This document shows, in pieces, positions 9,532-17,244 of a stretch of DNA of 64,000 nucleotides. The stretch covers positions 246,597 through 310,596 of the forward strand of contig NZ_JAKZLF010000001.1 in assembly GCF_022808855.1 (NCBI RefSeq), in the 5' to 3' direction. The position numbers were made by a program, and so were the translations under genes. Origin of the DNA: Anaeromyxobacter soli. GTDB lineage: Bacteria > Myxococcota > Myxococcia > Myxococcales > Anaeromyxobacteraceae. Within the stretch, counting starts at the first letter, position 1; every line of letters begins with the position of its first letter. The notes beneath the pieces were generated by a model, which did not search any database, was not told where the DNA came from, and saw only the letters and a list, made by a program, of their open reading frames with translations.

Positions 9532-9972
9532 TCAGCCGAGGCGCCGGATCATGCAGACCGCGCTCGCCGGGCAGAGCGCGTCGAACTCCGGGCTCGCCCG
9601 GACCTCCGCCGGGACCGCGCTCCTCTCGATGCGCGCGTAGCCGGCGCGGGCGAACAGCCCCTCGGCGGTGGTGGTGAGCAGGTACACGGTCCGGGCGCCG
9701 AGCTTGCGCGCCCGCTCGAGCGCGCGCGCGTGCAGCGCCACGCCGAGGCCCTCTCCCCGACGCGACGGTACGACCGCGAGGGAGCGGAGGAGGACGTCGT
9801 CCCCGTAGCGCTCGAGCGCGACGCAACCCACGAGCGCGCCGCCCGGCGCACGCGCCACGAGGAAGACCTGGTTCGAGGCGCCAACGTCCGCCTCGGGGAG
9901 GTTCGCCTGCGCGAGGAGCGCGCGGAGCTGAGGAAGATCCGCCGCCTCTGCCTCCTCGAAGCGCACGTCCAT
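9532..9972 (-). CDS. GNAT N-acetyltransferase, ArsN2-like
   Basis: A 146-residue acetyl-CoA-dependent N-acetyltransferase. The core carries LRSLAVVPSRRGEGLGVAL, the acetyl-CoA pyrophosphate-binding loop, followed by KLGARTVYLLTTTAEGLFAR, a string typical of ArsN2-type and related small GNATs linked to arsenic resistance. No arsenic genes are adjacent, so that assignment rests on sequence feel only. I prefer the ATG at 9972 because GGAGGAG lies just before it; an in-frame ATG at 9993 lacks such a site and overlaps the upstream stop codon. Probably co-transcribed with the YbaN-like gene that ends at 9990. Confidence 0.78.
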   Translation of the reverse strand: MDVRFEEAEAADLPQLRALLAQANLPEADVGASNQVFLVARAPGGALVGCVALERYGDDVLLRSLAVVPSRRGEGLGVALHARALERARKLGARTVYLLTTTAEGLFARAGYARIERSAVPAEVRASPEFDALCPASAVCMIRRLG

Positions 9973-9989
9973 GTTCTCCTCCACGCCGT

Positions 9990-10415
9990 TCATCGAGTGG
10001 GACCTCGCGCGGCCCGACTCGGGATCCGCGCGACGAAGACGAGGCCCGCGAGCATCACCGCCGCCATCGCGGCGAGCGCGTACCCGGGGACGCTCAGGGC
10101 GAACGTGGCGTACACGAGGCTCGCGGCCATCGAGCCCGCCGCGACGAGCTTCACCCAGAGCGGGAGGGCCCGCTCCCGCTGCCAGCGCTGCAGGGGAGGC
10201 CCGAACACGCGGTGGTGGTAGAGCCAGCGGTGAAACCGCTCCGAGCTCGACGAGAACGCCCACAGCGCCACGAGCATGAAGGGCGTGGTCGGGACGAGCG
10301 GGAGCACCGCTCCGACGACCCCCAGGACGAAGCAGGTCCAGCCGAGGACGAGCAGGAGCCAGCGGCGATGGGGGCCCGGGCGAGCGGTCGCGCGGTCGAG
10401 GGAGGAGGCGGGCAC
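9990..10415 (-). CDS. YbaN-like DUF454 membrane protein
   Basis: A 141-residue small inner-membrane protein with three to four hydrophobic segments. The string GVVGAVLPLVPTTPFMLVAL followed by a serine-rich turn and FHRWLYHHRVFGPPLQRW is the DUF454 (YbaN) signature. Family function is unknown. The start is a GTG at 10415 with no strong ribosome-binding site, so the start is less certain than the frame. Its stop lies 18 nt before the preferred start of the acetyltransferase gene, suggesting one transcript. Confidence 0.82.
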   Translation of the reverse strand: MPASSLDRATARPGPHRRWLLLVLGWTCFVLGVVGAVLPLVPTTPFMLVALWAFSSSSERFHRWLYHHRVFGPPLQRWQRERALPLWVKLVAAGSMAASLVYATFALSVPGYALAAMAAVMLAGLVFVARIPSRAARGPTR

Positions 10416-10469
10416 GGCCGTCTAATTGGCGGAGGATGGGCGCAGGCGCAAGGGGATGCGGCGTAAGGG

Positions 10470-10525
10470 GATCGGGGTCGGGGGCGGGTCGAGGTCGCAC
10501 CCGGGTCGAGGTCGAGGTCGCGGTC
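10470..10525. repeat. Low-complexity GGTCGAGGTCG intergenic repeat
   Basis: Just upstream of pdxH the DNA consists of imperfect tandem copies of a GGTCG(A/G)GG unit. The same unit in reverse complement (CGACCCCGACC) fills the gap after the 3-hydroxybutyrate dehydrogenase gene near 42228-42265. It has no coding potential in either place. Confidence 0.6.
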
Positions 10526-10569
10526 CTCCACCCGTCGCGCTCGCCCGCGCCCGGTTATGCTCCCGCGCG

Positions 10570-11154
10570 ATGCCCGATCCGCTCGACCCCATCGCCCGCT
10601 TCCACGCGGCCCTCGCCCGGGCCGCAGGCGCCTCGAGCGCCGACCCCACCGCGGCGGCCCTCGCCACCGCCGACGCGAGCGGGAGGCCTTCGGTCCGGAT
10701 CGTCCTCGTGAAGGAGGTCGGCGCGGAGGGGTTCGCGTTCTTCACGAACCGGGAGAGCCGCAAGGGGCGAGAGCTCGCGGTCAATCCGCGCGCGGCGCTC
10801 TGCTTCCACTGGCCGGCCATCGGCGAGCAGGTGCGCGCCGAGGGGGAGGTGGCGCTCCTCGACGACGCCGCCTCGGACGCCTACTTCGCCACGCGCCCGC
10901 GGGCGAGCCAGCTCGGCGCGTGGGCCTCCCGTCAGAGCCAGCCGCTCGCGTCGCGCGCGGTCCTCGAGGAGGCGGCCCGGGCCGCCGAGGCGCGCTTCGC
11001 CGGCGCCGACGTCCCGCGTCCGCCGTTCTGGGGGGGCTACCTGCTGCGACCCGATCGGATCGAGTTCTGGGTCAGCGCCGACGGCCGGCTCCACCACAGG
11101 ACCCTGTTCACGCGCTACGACCGAGGCTGGACGACGTCGCTCCTCAACCCCTGA
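10570..11154 (+). CDS. pdxH: Pyridoxamine 5'-phosphate oxidase
   Basis: A 194-residue FMN enzyme that oxidises pyridoxamine or pyridoxine 5'-phosphate to pyridoxal 5'-phosphate, the last step of vitamin B6 synthesis and salvage. FMN/PLP contacts are visible in RIVLVKEV and FFTNRESRKG, the helix FATRPRASQLGAWASRQS, and the conserved C-terminal end RLHHRTLFTR...SLLNP. Slightly shorter than E. coli PdxH (218) at the N-terminus. The ATG at 10570 was preferred over upstream in-frame starts that fall within the low-complexity repeat. The YciI gene follows after 14 nt, so the two are probably co-transcribed. Confidence 0.93.
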   Translation: MPDPLDPIARFHAALARAAGASSADPTAAALATADASGRPSVRIVLVKEVGAEGFAFFTNRESRKGRELAVNPRAALCFHWPAIGEQVRAEGEVALLDDAASDAYFATRPRASQLGAWASRQSQPLASRAVLEEAARAAEARFAGADVPRPPFWGGYLLRPDRIEFWVSADGRLHHRTLFTRYDRGWTTSLLNP

Positions 11155-11168
11155 CACCGGAGGTGCCC

Positions 11169-11450
11169 ATGCCGCTCTACGCGCTCGTCTACGACACCAT
11201 CCCCGACTACCTCGCGCGGCGCGCGCCCCACCGCCCGGAGCACCTCGCGCTCGCGGAGCAGGCGCACCGCGAGGGCAAGCTCGTCCTCGCGGGTGCGTTC
11301 GATCCGCCCGAGGGCGCGCTGCTCGTGTTCCGGGGCGACGGCCCCGAGAGCGCGGAGGCGTTCGCGCGGGCCGACCCCTACGTCCGGAACGGGCTCGTCA
11401 CCTCGTGGCGCGTCCGCGAGTGGAAGGTGGTCGTCGGCGCGCTCGGGTGA
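11169..11450 (+). CDS. YciI-like protein
   Basis: A 93-residue cytosolic protein of the YciI family (ferredoxin-like fold dimers related to muconolactone isomerase). The features are an N-terminal beta strand MPLYALVYD, the RAPHRPEHL segment with the family histidine, the GKLVLAGAFD turn and the ADPYVRNGLV motif near the C-terminus with the second acidic site. Start ATG with GGAGG at proper spacing. The gene directly follows pdxH. The biochemical role of most YciI proteins is not known. Confidence 0.88.
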   Translation: MPLYALVYDTIPDYLARRAPHRPEHLALAEQAHREGKLVLAGAFDPPEGALLVFRGDGPESAEAFARADPYVRNGLVTSWRVREWKVVVGALG

Positions 11451-11669
11451 CCGCGGTCCCGACTCGGCCCCCAGGGCTCGCGGCGAGCGCCCCGCCCTGC
11501 CCCCGCTGGAGCGCGCGTCCCGGCCCGCGCCCTCGAGCCTCGCGGGCTTCGCTCTCGAGATCGCGGTGCGGAGCGGGATCCTGGTCCGGGGGCGTGCACC
11601 GACCCCCCGACCCGGGCCGCACCCGCGGGATGCTCCGCCCGAAGCGCCCACCCCCGTTACGCTCCCCGC

Positions 11670-12932
11670 GTGAGGCCGTCTCCCCGCGCCCTCGTCCCGG
11701 TCCTCCTCTGCGCCGCCCTGGCCGCGGGGTGCCGGTCGCACGAGGGGGACGCCCGCGGGGCGCAGCGCCTCGTCCTGCGCTACCAGCCGCTCGGCCCCGA
11801 CCCGGCTCCGTTCCGCGCGCTCGTCGCGGCCTTCGAGCGCGAGAGCGGCGTGGAGGTCGAGCTGCAGGCCCTCCCCAACGCGGCCGATCTGGCCCACCAG
11901 CTCCTCGTCACCTCGCTCGGCGCGGGCGGCGAGGACGTGGACGTGCTCGTCCTCGACGTGGTCTGGGTGGCCGAGCTCGCGCGGGCCGGGTGGCTCGCCG
12001 ATCTCTCCGACGCGTTCCCGCCCGCGCGCGTGCGGGAGGAGTTCCTCGCCGGTCCTGCGGGCGCCGTCGTCCAGGGCGGCCGGACGTACGCGGTGCCGTG
12101 GTACGTGGACGTGGGGCTCCTCTACTACCGCACCGACCTCGTCCCGGAGCCGCCCCGCACCTACGCCGCCCTCGCGGCCGCGATCCGCGCCGCGCAGGCG
12201 GAGGCGCCCGGGATCGCGGGCTACCTGTGGCAGGGACGGCAGTACGAGGGGCTCTCCTGCAACTTCTTCGAGGCGCTGTGGGGGTACGGCGGCACGGCGC
12301 TCGACGGCGAGCGGCTGCGGCTCGACTCGCCCGCCGCGCGCGAGGCGCTGGATCACCTGCGCGGGCTCGTCGCGGACGGGCTCTCCCCGAGGTCGGTGGT
12401 GACCGCCGCGGAGGAGGACGCGCGGCGGGCCTTCCAGGAGGGCCGCGCCGTGTTCATGCGCAACTGGCCCTACGCGTGGCCGCTCCTGCAGGATCCCGCC
12501 TCGCCGGTCCGCGGACGGGTCGGGGTCGCGTCCCTCCCGGGCGCGGAGGGGCCCGCCCCCGGCGCCCTCGGGGGCTGGCAGCTCGGGATCTCCTCGCGCG
12601 CGCCGGCGGCGCGCCGCGCCGCGGCGGCCCGGCTCGTCGCGCACCTCACCTCGCCCGACGCGAACGCCGTCCTCGCCATCGCCTACGGCCGGAACCCCGC
12701 GCGGCGCGCCTCGTACGAGGATCCGCGCATCCGCGCGGCGGCGCCGTTCATCGCCGCGCTGCTCCCGCGCGTCGAGGCCGCGCGCGCGCGCCCGGTCACG
12801 CCCTACTACATGCTCGCCGGCGACGCGCTGCAGGGGGAGCTCTCCGCGGCGGTCTCGGGGTTGCGCTCGCCCGCGGAGGCGCTCGCCCGCGCGCAGGCGC
12901 AGGCGGACGCCATCGCCGGGGTGGCGCGGTGA
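11670..12932 (+). CDS. ABC sugar importer solute-binding lipoprotein (MalE-like)
   Basis: A 420-residue extracytoplasmic solute-binding protein of the cluster that binds sugars (SBP_bac_1 type). The N-terminus is a lipoprotein-type signal ending LAAGC, with Cys21 the probable lipidation site. DVDVLVLDVVWVAELARAGWLADLSD and the tyrosine-rich stretch VPWYVDVGLLYYRTDL are typical for trehalose/maltose-type binding proteins. The start is a GTG at 11670. Its stop overlaps the GTG of the first permease gene (12929), the first of three translational couplings in this four-gene importer. Substrate unknown; trehalose or a maltodextrin would fit the family. Confidence 0.9.
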   Translation: MRPSPRALVPVLLCAALAAGCRSHEGDARGAQRLVLRYQPLGPDPAPFRALVAAFERESGVEVELQALPNAADLAHQLLVTSLGAGGEDVDVLVLDVVWVAELARAGWLADLSDAFPPARVREEFLAGPAGAVVQGGRTYAVPWYVDVGLLYYRTDLVPEPPRTYAALAAAIRAAQAEAPGIAGYLWQGRQYEGLSCNFFEALWGYGGTALDGERLRLDSPAAREALDHLRGLVADGLSPRSVVTAAEEDARRAFQEGRAVFMRNWPYAWPLLQDPASPVRGRVGVASLPGAEGPAPGALGGWQLGISSRAPAARRAAAARLVAHLTSPDANAVLAIAYGRNPARRASYEDPRIRAAAPFIAALLPRVEAARARPVTPYYMLAGDALQGELSAAVSGLRSPAEALARAQAQADAIAGVAR

Positions 12933-13804
12933 GCGCGCGCGGGGAGCGGCGCGTGGGCGCGGCGCTCGTGGCGCCCGCGGGGGCGGCGCTCGCGCTCGTC
13001 GCGCTCGGGCCGCTCCTCGCCACGGCCTGGCTCTCCCTCCGGCACCGCGTCCCGGTGCTCGGCGAGGACCACTTCGTCGGGCTCTCGAACTACCGCGCGC
13101 TCGCGCACGACGCGCGCTTCCTCGGCGCGCTCGCCAACACCGCGTACTTCACCGCGGTCGCGGTCGGCCTCGAGCTCCTGCTCGCGCTTCCGCTGGCGCT
13201 CGCGCTCCACCACGCGGGGCGGGGCCGCGGCGCGCTCCGCGCGGCGGTGCTCGTCCCGTGGATCCTCCCCACGGTCGTCGCGGCGAAGCTCTGGGCGCTC
13301 CTCCTCCAGCCGGACCTGGGGCTCCTCGCCAGGCTCTGGCCCGACGGCGCGGGGGCGGTGCTCACGCGGCCGCGCCTCGCGCTGCACGCCGCGATCTTCG
13401 TTGACGTCTGGAAGACGACCCCCTTCGTCGCGCTCCTCCTGCTCGCCGGCCTCCAGGCGATCCCGGAGGATCTCGCCCGCGCGGCGCGGGTGGACGGCGC
13501 GTCCGCGCTCCGCGTCTTCCGCTCGATCACGCTGCCGCTCCTGCGCCCCGCGCTCCTGCTCGCCCTGCTGTTCCGCAGCCTCGACGCCTTCCGCGTGTTC
13601 GACGTCGTCTTCGTCCTCACCGAGGGCGGGCCCGGCCACACGACCGAGCCGCTCTCGCTCTACGCGTACCGGACGCTCCTCCGCGCGGGCAGCTTCGGGC
13701 TCGGCGCGGCGATCTCGCTCGTCACGTTCCTGGGCGTGGTGGCGATCGGCCTCGCGTGGCTCTCCGCCCTCGGCGAGCGGAGCCCGGGGGAGGCGCCGCC
13801 ATGA
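12929..13804 (+). CDS. ABC sugar importer permease (MalF-like)
   Basis: A 291-residue inner-membrane permease with six hydrophobic segments. The EAA loop reads EDLARAARVDGASALRVFRSI with LPLLRPAL following, the classic CUT1-family pattern. The segment YFTAVAVGLELLLALPLALALHH begins the permease core. Start GTG overlaps the stop of the binding-protein gene. Partner of the MalG-like permease at 13801. Confidence 0.92.
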   Translation: MSARGERRVGAALVAPAGAALALVALGPLLATAWLSLRHRVPVLGEDHFVGLSNYRALAHDARFLGALANTAYFTAVAVGLELLLALPLALALHHAGRGRGALRAAVLVPWILPTVVAAKLWALLLQPDLGLLARLWPDGAGAVLTRPRLALHAAIFVDVWKTTPFVALLLLAGLQAIPEDLARAARVDGASALRVFRSITLPLLRPALLLALLFRSLDAFRVFDVVFVLTEGGPGHTTEPLSLYAYRTLLRAGSFGLGAAISLVTFLGVVAIGLAWLSALGERSPGEAPP

Positions 13805-14604
13805 GCCCGCGCTCCGCGTGGACGATCGCCCTCCCCTACCTCGCGTTCTTCCTCCTGCCGCTCGGCTGGCTCGCGCTCACCTCCTTCTGGCCCGACGCGG
13901 AGCTCGCGCGGCCGCTCCCCTCGCACCTCACCCTCGAGAACCACGCCGCCGCGCTCTCCGGCGGCGGCCTCGCGCGCGCGGTCCTGAACTCGCTCCTCGT
14001 GAGCGGCGCCACCGCGGCGCTCGCCCTCGCGCTCGCCGCCCCGGCGGCGTTCGCCGTCGCGCGGCTCGGCGTGCGCGGCGGCCGGGCGCTCCTGGGCGGC
14101 GCGCTCGCCATCTCCATGTTCCCGCCCATCGCCACGGCGGCGCCGCTCTACACCGCGCTCCGGGCGGCGCGGCTCCTCGACACGCTCCCCGGGCTCGTCG
14201 CCCCGTACACGAGCTTCTCCGTGCCCCTCGCGCTGTGGCTCCTCACGGGGACCTTCCGCGCCCTGCCAGTCGAGCTCTACCGCGCCGCGCGCGTGGACGG
14301 GTGCACGCCGCTCGGCGCGTTCCGGCGGGTGCTCCTCCCGCTCGCCGCGCCAGGGCTCGCCACGGCGGGGCTCCTCGTCTTCGTGTTCGCCTGGAACGAG
14401 CTCCTCTACGCCGTGACGTTCCTCACCTCCCCCTCGCGCCGCACCGTGCCGGTCGCGCTCGCGCTCTTCGGCGGGGAGTTCCGCGATCCCTTCGTCGTCC
14501 TCGCGGCGGCGTCCACGCTCGCCACGGCGCCGGTCGTGGCCATCGCGGTCCTGTTCCAGCGGCGGGTGGTGGCGGGGCTCACGGCCGGCGCGGTGAAGGG
14601 GTGA
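13801..14604 (+). CDS. ABC sugar importer permease (MalG-like)
   Basis: A 267-residue inner-membrane permease of the CUT1 class. The EAA loop is PVELYRAARVDGCTPLGAFRRV followed by LLPLAAPGLATAG; the FAWNELLYAVTFL motif near residue 200 is diagnostic for MalG-type subunits. Its ATG overlaps the TGA of the preceding permease gene (ATGA), and its own stop overlaps the GTG of the ATPase gene. Confidence 0.92.
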   Translation: MSPRSAWTIALPYLAFFLLPLGWLALTSFWPDAELARPLPSHLTLENHAAALSGGGLARAVLNSLLVSGATAALALALAAPAAFAVARLGVRGGRALLGGALAISMFPPIATAAPLYTALRAARLLDTLPGLVAPYTSFSVPLALWLLTGTFRALPVELYRAARVDGCTPLGAFRRVLLPLAAPGLATAGLLVFVFAWNELLYAVTFLTSPSRRTVPVALALFGGEFRDPFVVLAAASTLATAPVVAIAVLFQRRVVAGLTAGAVKG

Positions 14605-15626
14605 GCGTGGCCGCGCGCCTCGAGCTCGAGTCGCTCGCGAAGTCCTACGGCGCCGTCCCGGCGCTGCGCGGCGTGAGCCTCTCCGTGGGGGACGGGGAGC
14701 TCGTCGCGGTGGTCGGTCCCTCGGGCTGCGGAAAGTCCACCCTCCTGTCGCTCGTCGCCGGCCTGGAGGCGCCGGACGCCGGCGTCGTCCGGATCGACGG
14801 GCGCGTGGTCAACGACCTCTCCCCGCGCGAGCGCGACGTCGCGATGGTCTTCCAGAGCTACGCGCTCTACCCGCACATGACGGTGCGCCGGAACCTCGCC
14901 TTCCCGCTCGCGGTGGCCGGCCGCCCGCGCCGCGAGATCGCGGCGCGCGTGGAGGAGGTCGCGGCGCTGCTCGGCCTCGCGCCGCTGCTCGACCGCCGCC
15001 CCGGCGCGCTCTCCGGCGGGCAGCGGCAGCGCGTCGCGCTCGGCCGGGCGCTCGTCCGCCGCCCGAAGGTCTTCCTGCTCGACGAGCCGCTCTCGAACCT
15101 CGACGCCGCCCTGCGCCTCGGCGTCCGCGCCGAGCTGAAGAAGCTGCACGAGCGGCTCGGCGCGACGTTCGTGTACGTCACGCACGACCAGGCCGAGGCG
15201 ATGACGCTCGCCGACCGCATCGCGGTGCTCCGAGACGGCGCGCTCGAGCAGCTCGGGACGCCGCGCGAGATCTACGGCGCGCCCGCGACGGCCTTCGTGG
15301 CGCGCTTCGTCGGGACGCCGCCCGTGAACCTCGTCGCGCCGGAGGTGCTCGGGCTCCCGGCCGGCCCGGCCGACGTGGCGCTCCGGCCCGAGGACCTGCG
15401 GGTCTCTCGAGACGCCGCGGCGGGCGGCCTCGAGGCGCAGGTCTGGCTCGTCGAGCCGATGGGCTCCGAGACGTGGGTGACGGTGGAGCGCGCCGGCGCG
15501 CGGCTCGTCGCGCGCTGCGACGCCGGGTTCGAGGCCGCCCCCGGCGCGCCGGTGCGGCTCGCGTTCGACCCGCGGCGGGTGCACCGGTTCGACCGGGCGA
15601 CCGGACGGCGCGTGGAGACCGGGTGA
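14601..15626 (+). CDS. ABC sugar importer ATPase (MalK/UgpC-like)
   Basis: A 341-residue ATPase energising the sugar importer. Walker A GPSGCGKST, Q-loop MVFQSYALYPHM, signature LSGGQRQR, Walker B VFLLDEPLSNLD and H-loop YVTHDQAEAM are intact; residues about 240-341 form the shortened TOBE/MOP regulatory domain (ALRPEDLRV). It is slightly shorter than MalK (371), as in many UgpC-type proteins. I use the GTG at 14601, overlapping the upstream stop; a GTG two codons later is also possible. It is convergent with dcuB, with only 16 nt between the two genes and no obvious terminator. Confidence 0.93.
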   Translation: MSVAARLELESLAKSYGAVPALRGVSLSVGDGELVAVVGPSGCGKSTLLSLVAGLEAPDAGVVRIDGRVVNDLSPRERDVAMVFQSYALYPHMTVRRNLAFPLAVAGRPRREIAARVEEVAALLGLAPLLDRRPGALSGGQRQRVALGRALVRRPKVFLLDEPLSNLDAALRLGVRAELKKLHERLGATFVYVTHDQAEAMTLADRIAVLRDGALEQLGTPREIYGAPATAFVARFVGTPPVNLVAPEVLGLPAGPADVALRPEDLRVSRDAAAGGLEAQVWLVEPMGSETWVTVERAGARLVARCDAGFEAAPGAPVRLAFDPRRVHRFDRATGRRVETG

Positions 15627-15642
15627 CGGGGCGCACGGAGCA

Positions 15643-16998
15643 CTAGAACGCGATCTTCGAGAGCCCGTACGAGACGAACGTCGAGACCGACACGCCGATG
15701 AGGCCCGGCATCATGAAGCTGTGGTTGAGCAGGTACTTCCCGATGCGCGTGGTCCCGGTCCGGTCCATGTTCATGGCGGCGATGTCGCTCGGGTAGAACG
15801 CGAAGAAGAAGTACGCGTAGCTCGCGGGCAGCAGGCCGAGCATCAGCGTCGCCGGCAGCTTCAGCGCCATGCCGAACGGGATCATCACCGTGAGCGTCGC
15901 GGCCTGGCTCTTCACGAACGCGGACACGCAGAACATCGCGAGCGCGAAGGTCCACGGCGCGAACTGGACCATGTCGCCGATCTTCGAGACGAGGAGCGAC
16001 TTGTTCGCCGAGACGAACGTGTCGCTCATCCACGCGATGCCGAAGATCGACACGACGGCGACCATGCCCGCGGTGAACACGGAGGACTTCGCGATGTCCG
16101 CTGCCTTCACGTTCGTCGCGAACAGGATGATCGCGCCGAAGGCGAGCATGACGACCTGCACGATCGTCGTCATGGGGACGGGCTTTCCGCCCACGAGCGG
16201 GACGATCTGCGGCAGCGCGAGCCCGGCGCTCGCGGCGGTGTCGCGCAGCGCGAGCAGCACGATGAACAGCACGCCGCCGAAGAAGAGCGCGACCGAGAGC
16301 TTCGCGGTCCTGGGCAGCTCCTTCCCGAGCGTCGTCACGGAGACGTCGAGGGACTCCCTGAACGCGGGGCTGTCGAGCTTCGCGAGGAACTCCGGGTCCT
16401 GGTAGAGGTCCTTCCCGCGGTTGAGACTCCAGAGCGACGCAGCGATCACCCCGACGATGCCGGCCGGGATGGTGATCTTGAGGATGTCGTAGATGGTGAC
16501 CGGCGTGCCCATCTTCGCCGAGTAGCCGAGGAACGTGGTCACCGCCGCCGCGACGGGGCTCGCGGTGATGCCCATCTGGGCGGCGACGCTGGAGACGGCC
16601 ATGGGGCGCTCGGGCCGGGTCTTCGTGCGCACCGCCACGTCGGAGATGACGGGCAGGAGCGCGTAGACGGCGTGCCCGGTCCCGACGCACATGGTGAGAA
16701 CGAACGTGCAGAGCGGCGCGAGCAGGGTCACGTACTTCGGGTGGGCGCGCAGGAGCCGCTCGGCCATCTGGACGAGGTAGTCCAGGCCGCCCGCGACCTG
16801 CAGCGTCGCCGACGCGGTCACGACGGCGAGGATGATGAGCATCACCGCGACGGGCGGCTCGGAAGGCGCCGCCCGGAACAGGAACACGAGCACGGCCACG
16901 CCGAGGCCGCCGATCATCCCGAGCGCGACGCCACCCTTGCGGATGCCGAGCAGGATGGCGCCGAGCACGAGCGCGAACTGGATCCAGAAGATCGTCAT
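15643..16998 (-). CDS. dcuB: Anaerobic C4-dicarboxylate transporter DcuB
   Basis: A 451-residue inner-membrane carrier of the DcuA/DcuB family, which exchanges fumarate, malate or aspartate for succinate during fumarate respiration. Diagnostic strings are GIRKGGVALGMIGGLGVAVL, SATLQVAGGLDYLVQMAERLLR (split here), CVGTGHAVYALLPVI, RPERPMAVSSVAAQMG and the C-terminal YPSDIAAMNMDRTGTT. Full length. The start at 16998 is preceded by GGGAG. The gene follows a sensor kinase and NtrC-type regulator on the same strand. Its 246-nt upstream gap holds a -24/-12 promoter, repeated boxes and a hairpin next to the ribosome-binding site (listed separately). Confidence 0.93.
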   Translation of the reverse strand: MTIFWIQFALVLGAILLGIRKGGVALGMIGGLGVAVLVFLFRAAPSEPPVAVMLIILAVVTASATLQVAGGLDYLVQMAERLLRAHPKYVTLLAPLCTFVLTMCVGTGHAVYALLPVISDVAVRTKTRPERPMAVSSVAAQMGITASPVAAAVTTFLGYSAKMGTPVTIYDILKITIPAGIVGVIAASLWSLNRGKDLYQDPEFLAKLDSPAFRESLDVSVTTLGKELPRTAKLSVALFFGGVLFIVLLALRDTAASAGLALPQIVPLVGGKPVPMTTIVQVVMLAFGAIILFATNVKAADIAKSSVFTAGMVAVVSIFGIAWMSDTFVSANKSLLVSKIGDMVQFAPWTFALAMFCVSAFVKSQAATLTVMIPFGMALKLPATLMLGLLPASYAYFFFAFYPSDIAAMNMDRTGTTRIGKYLLNHSFMMPGLIGVSVSTFVSYGLSKIAF

Positions 16999-17005
16999 GG
17001 GGTCT

Positions 17006-17037
17006 CCCTCGGGCCGGCTCTCGCGCCGGCCCGAGGG
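17006..17037 (-). promoter_or_regulatory. 13-bp perfect hairpin at the dcuB ribosome-binding site
   Basis: CCCTCGGGCCGGC at 17006-17018 pairs without mismatch with 17025-17037 across a 6-nt loop. On the dcuB strand its 3' arm ends in GAGGG, which runs straight into the GGGAGACCCC leader before the ATG. The stem could mask translation initiation or attenuate transcription. It has no U-run, so it is not a standard terminator. Confidence 0.6.
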
Positions 17038-17045
17038 AAGCGAGA

Positions 17046-17059
17046 GCACGCGCGGTGCC
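17046..17059 (-). promoter_or_regulatory. Putative sigma-54 (-24/-12) promoter of dcuB
   Basis: On the minus strand the sequence reads CGGCACCGCGCGTGCTCT. The invariant GG and GC are separated by exactly 10 nt, and GGCAC plus TGCT match the sigma-54 consensus TGGCACG-N4-TTGCT apart from a few positions. The predicted transcription start is near 17034, at the hairpin. Support comes from the adjacent NtrC-type regulator and the equivalent element before dctA. Confidence 0.6.
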
Positions 17060-17117
17060 GGACGGCCGCCGCGCGCAACCGCCCGAAACGCCGGGGCTTC
17101 TTCGCCGGCGGGTTCGT

Positions 17118-17142
17118 GAATGGTCATGCGCCCGCTCATGCC
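17118..17142. promoter_or_regulatory. Putative enhancer box, dcuB-proximal
   Basis: GAATGGTCATGCGC at 17118-17131 is followed by a second TCATGC at 17136-17141 on a 12-nt offset. It lies roughly 85-110 bp upstream of the predicted start, the usual location for NtrC-type activator sites. GAATGGTCATGC recurs upstream of dctA (55806-55817). Confidence 0.55.
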
Positions 17143-17203
17143 TGCGGCGCCGACGGCCCAGAGACGTTCCGTGATCTCGCCCGGTTGCGCGCGCGATGCG
17201 CGG

Positions 17204-17235
17204 GCGCACGACCATACGCCGGCGCATGCCCATTC
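17204..17235. promoter_or_regulatory. Putative enhancer boxes, dcuB-distal
   Basis: GCGCACGACCATAC (17204-17217) and GCGCATGCCCATTC (17222-17235) are near-copies, in inverted orientation, of the box at 17118-17131 (12 and 13 of 14 bases agree with its reverse complement). They end just past the stop codon side of the upstream regulator gene, about 170-200 bp from the predicted start. Confidence 0.5.
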
Positions 17236-17244
17236 GCGGGGGCG

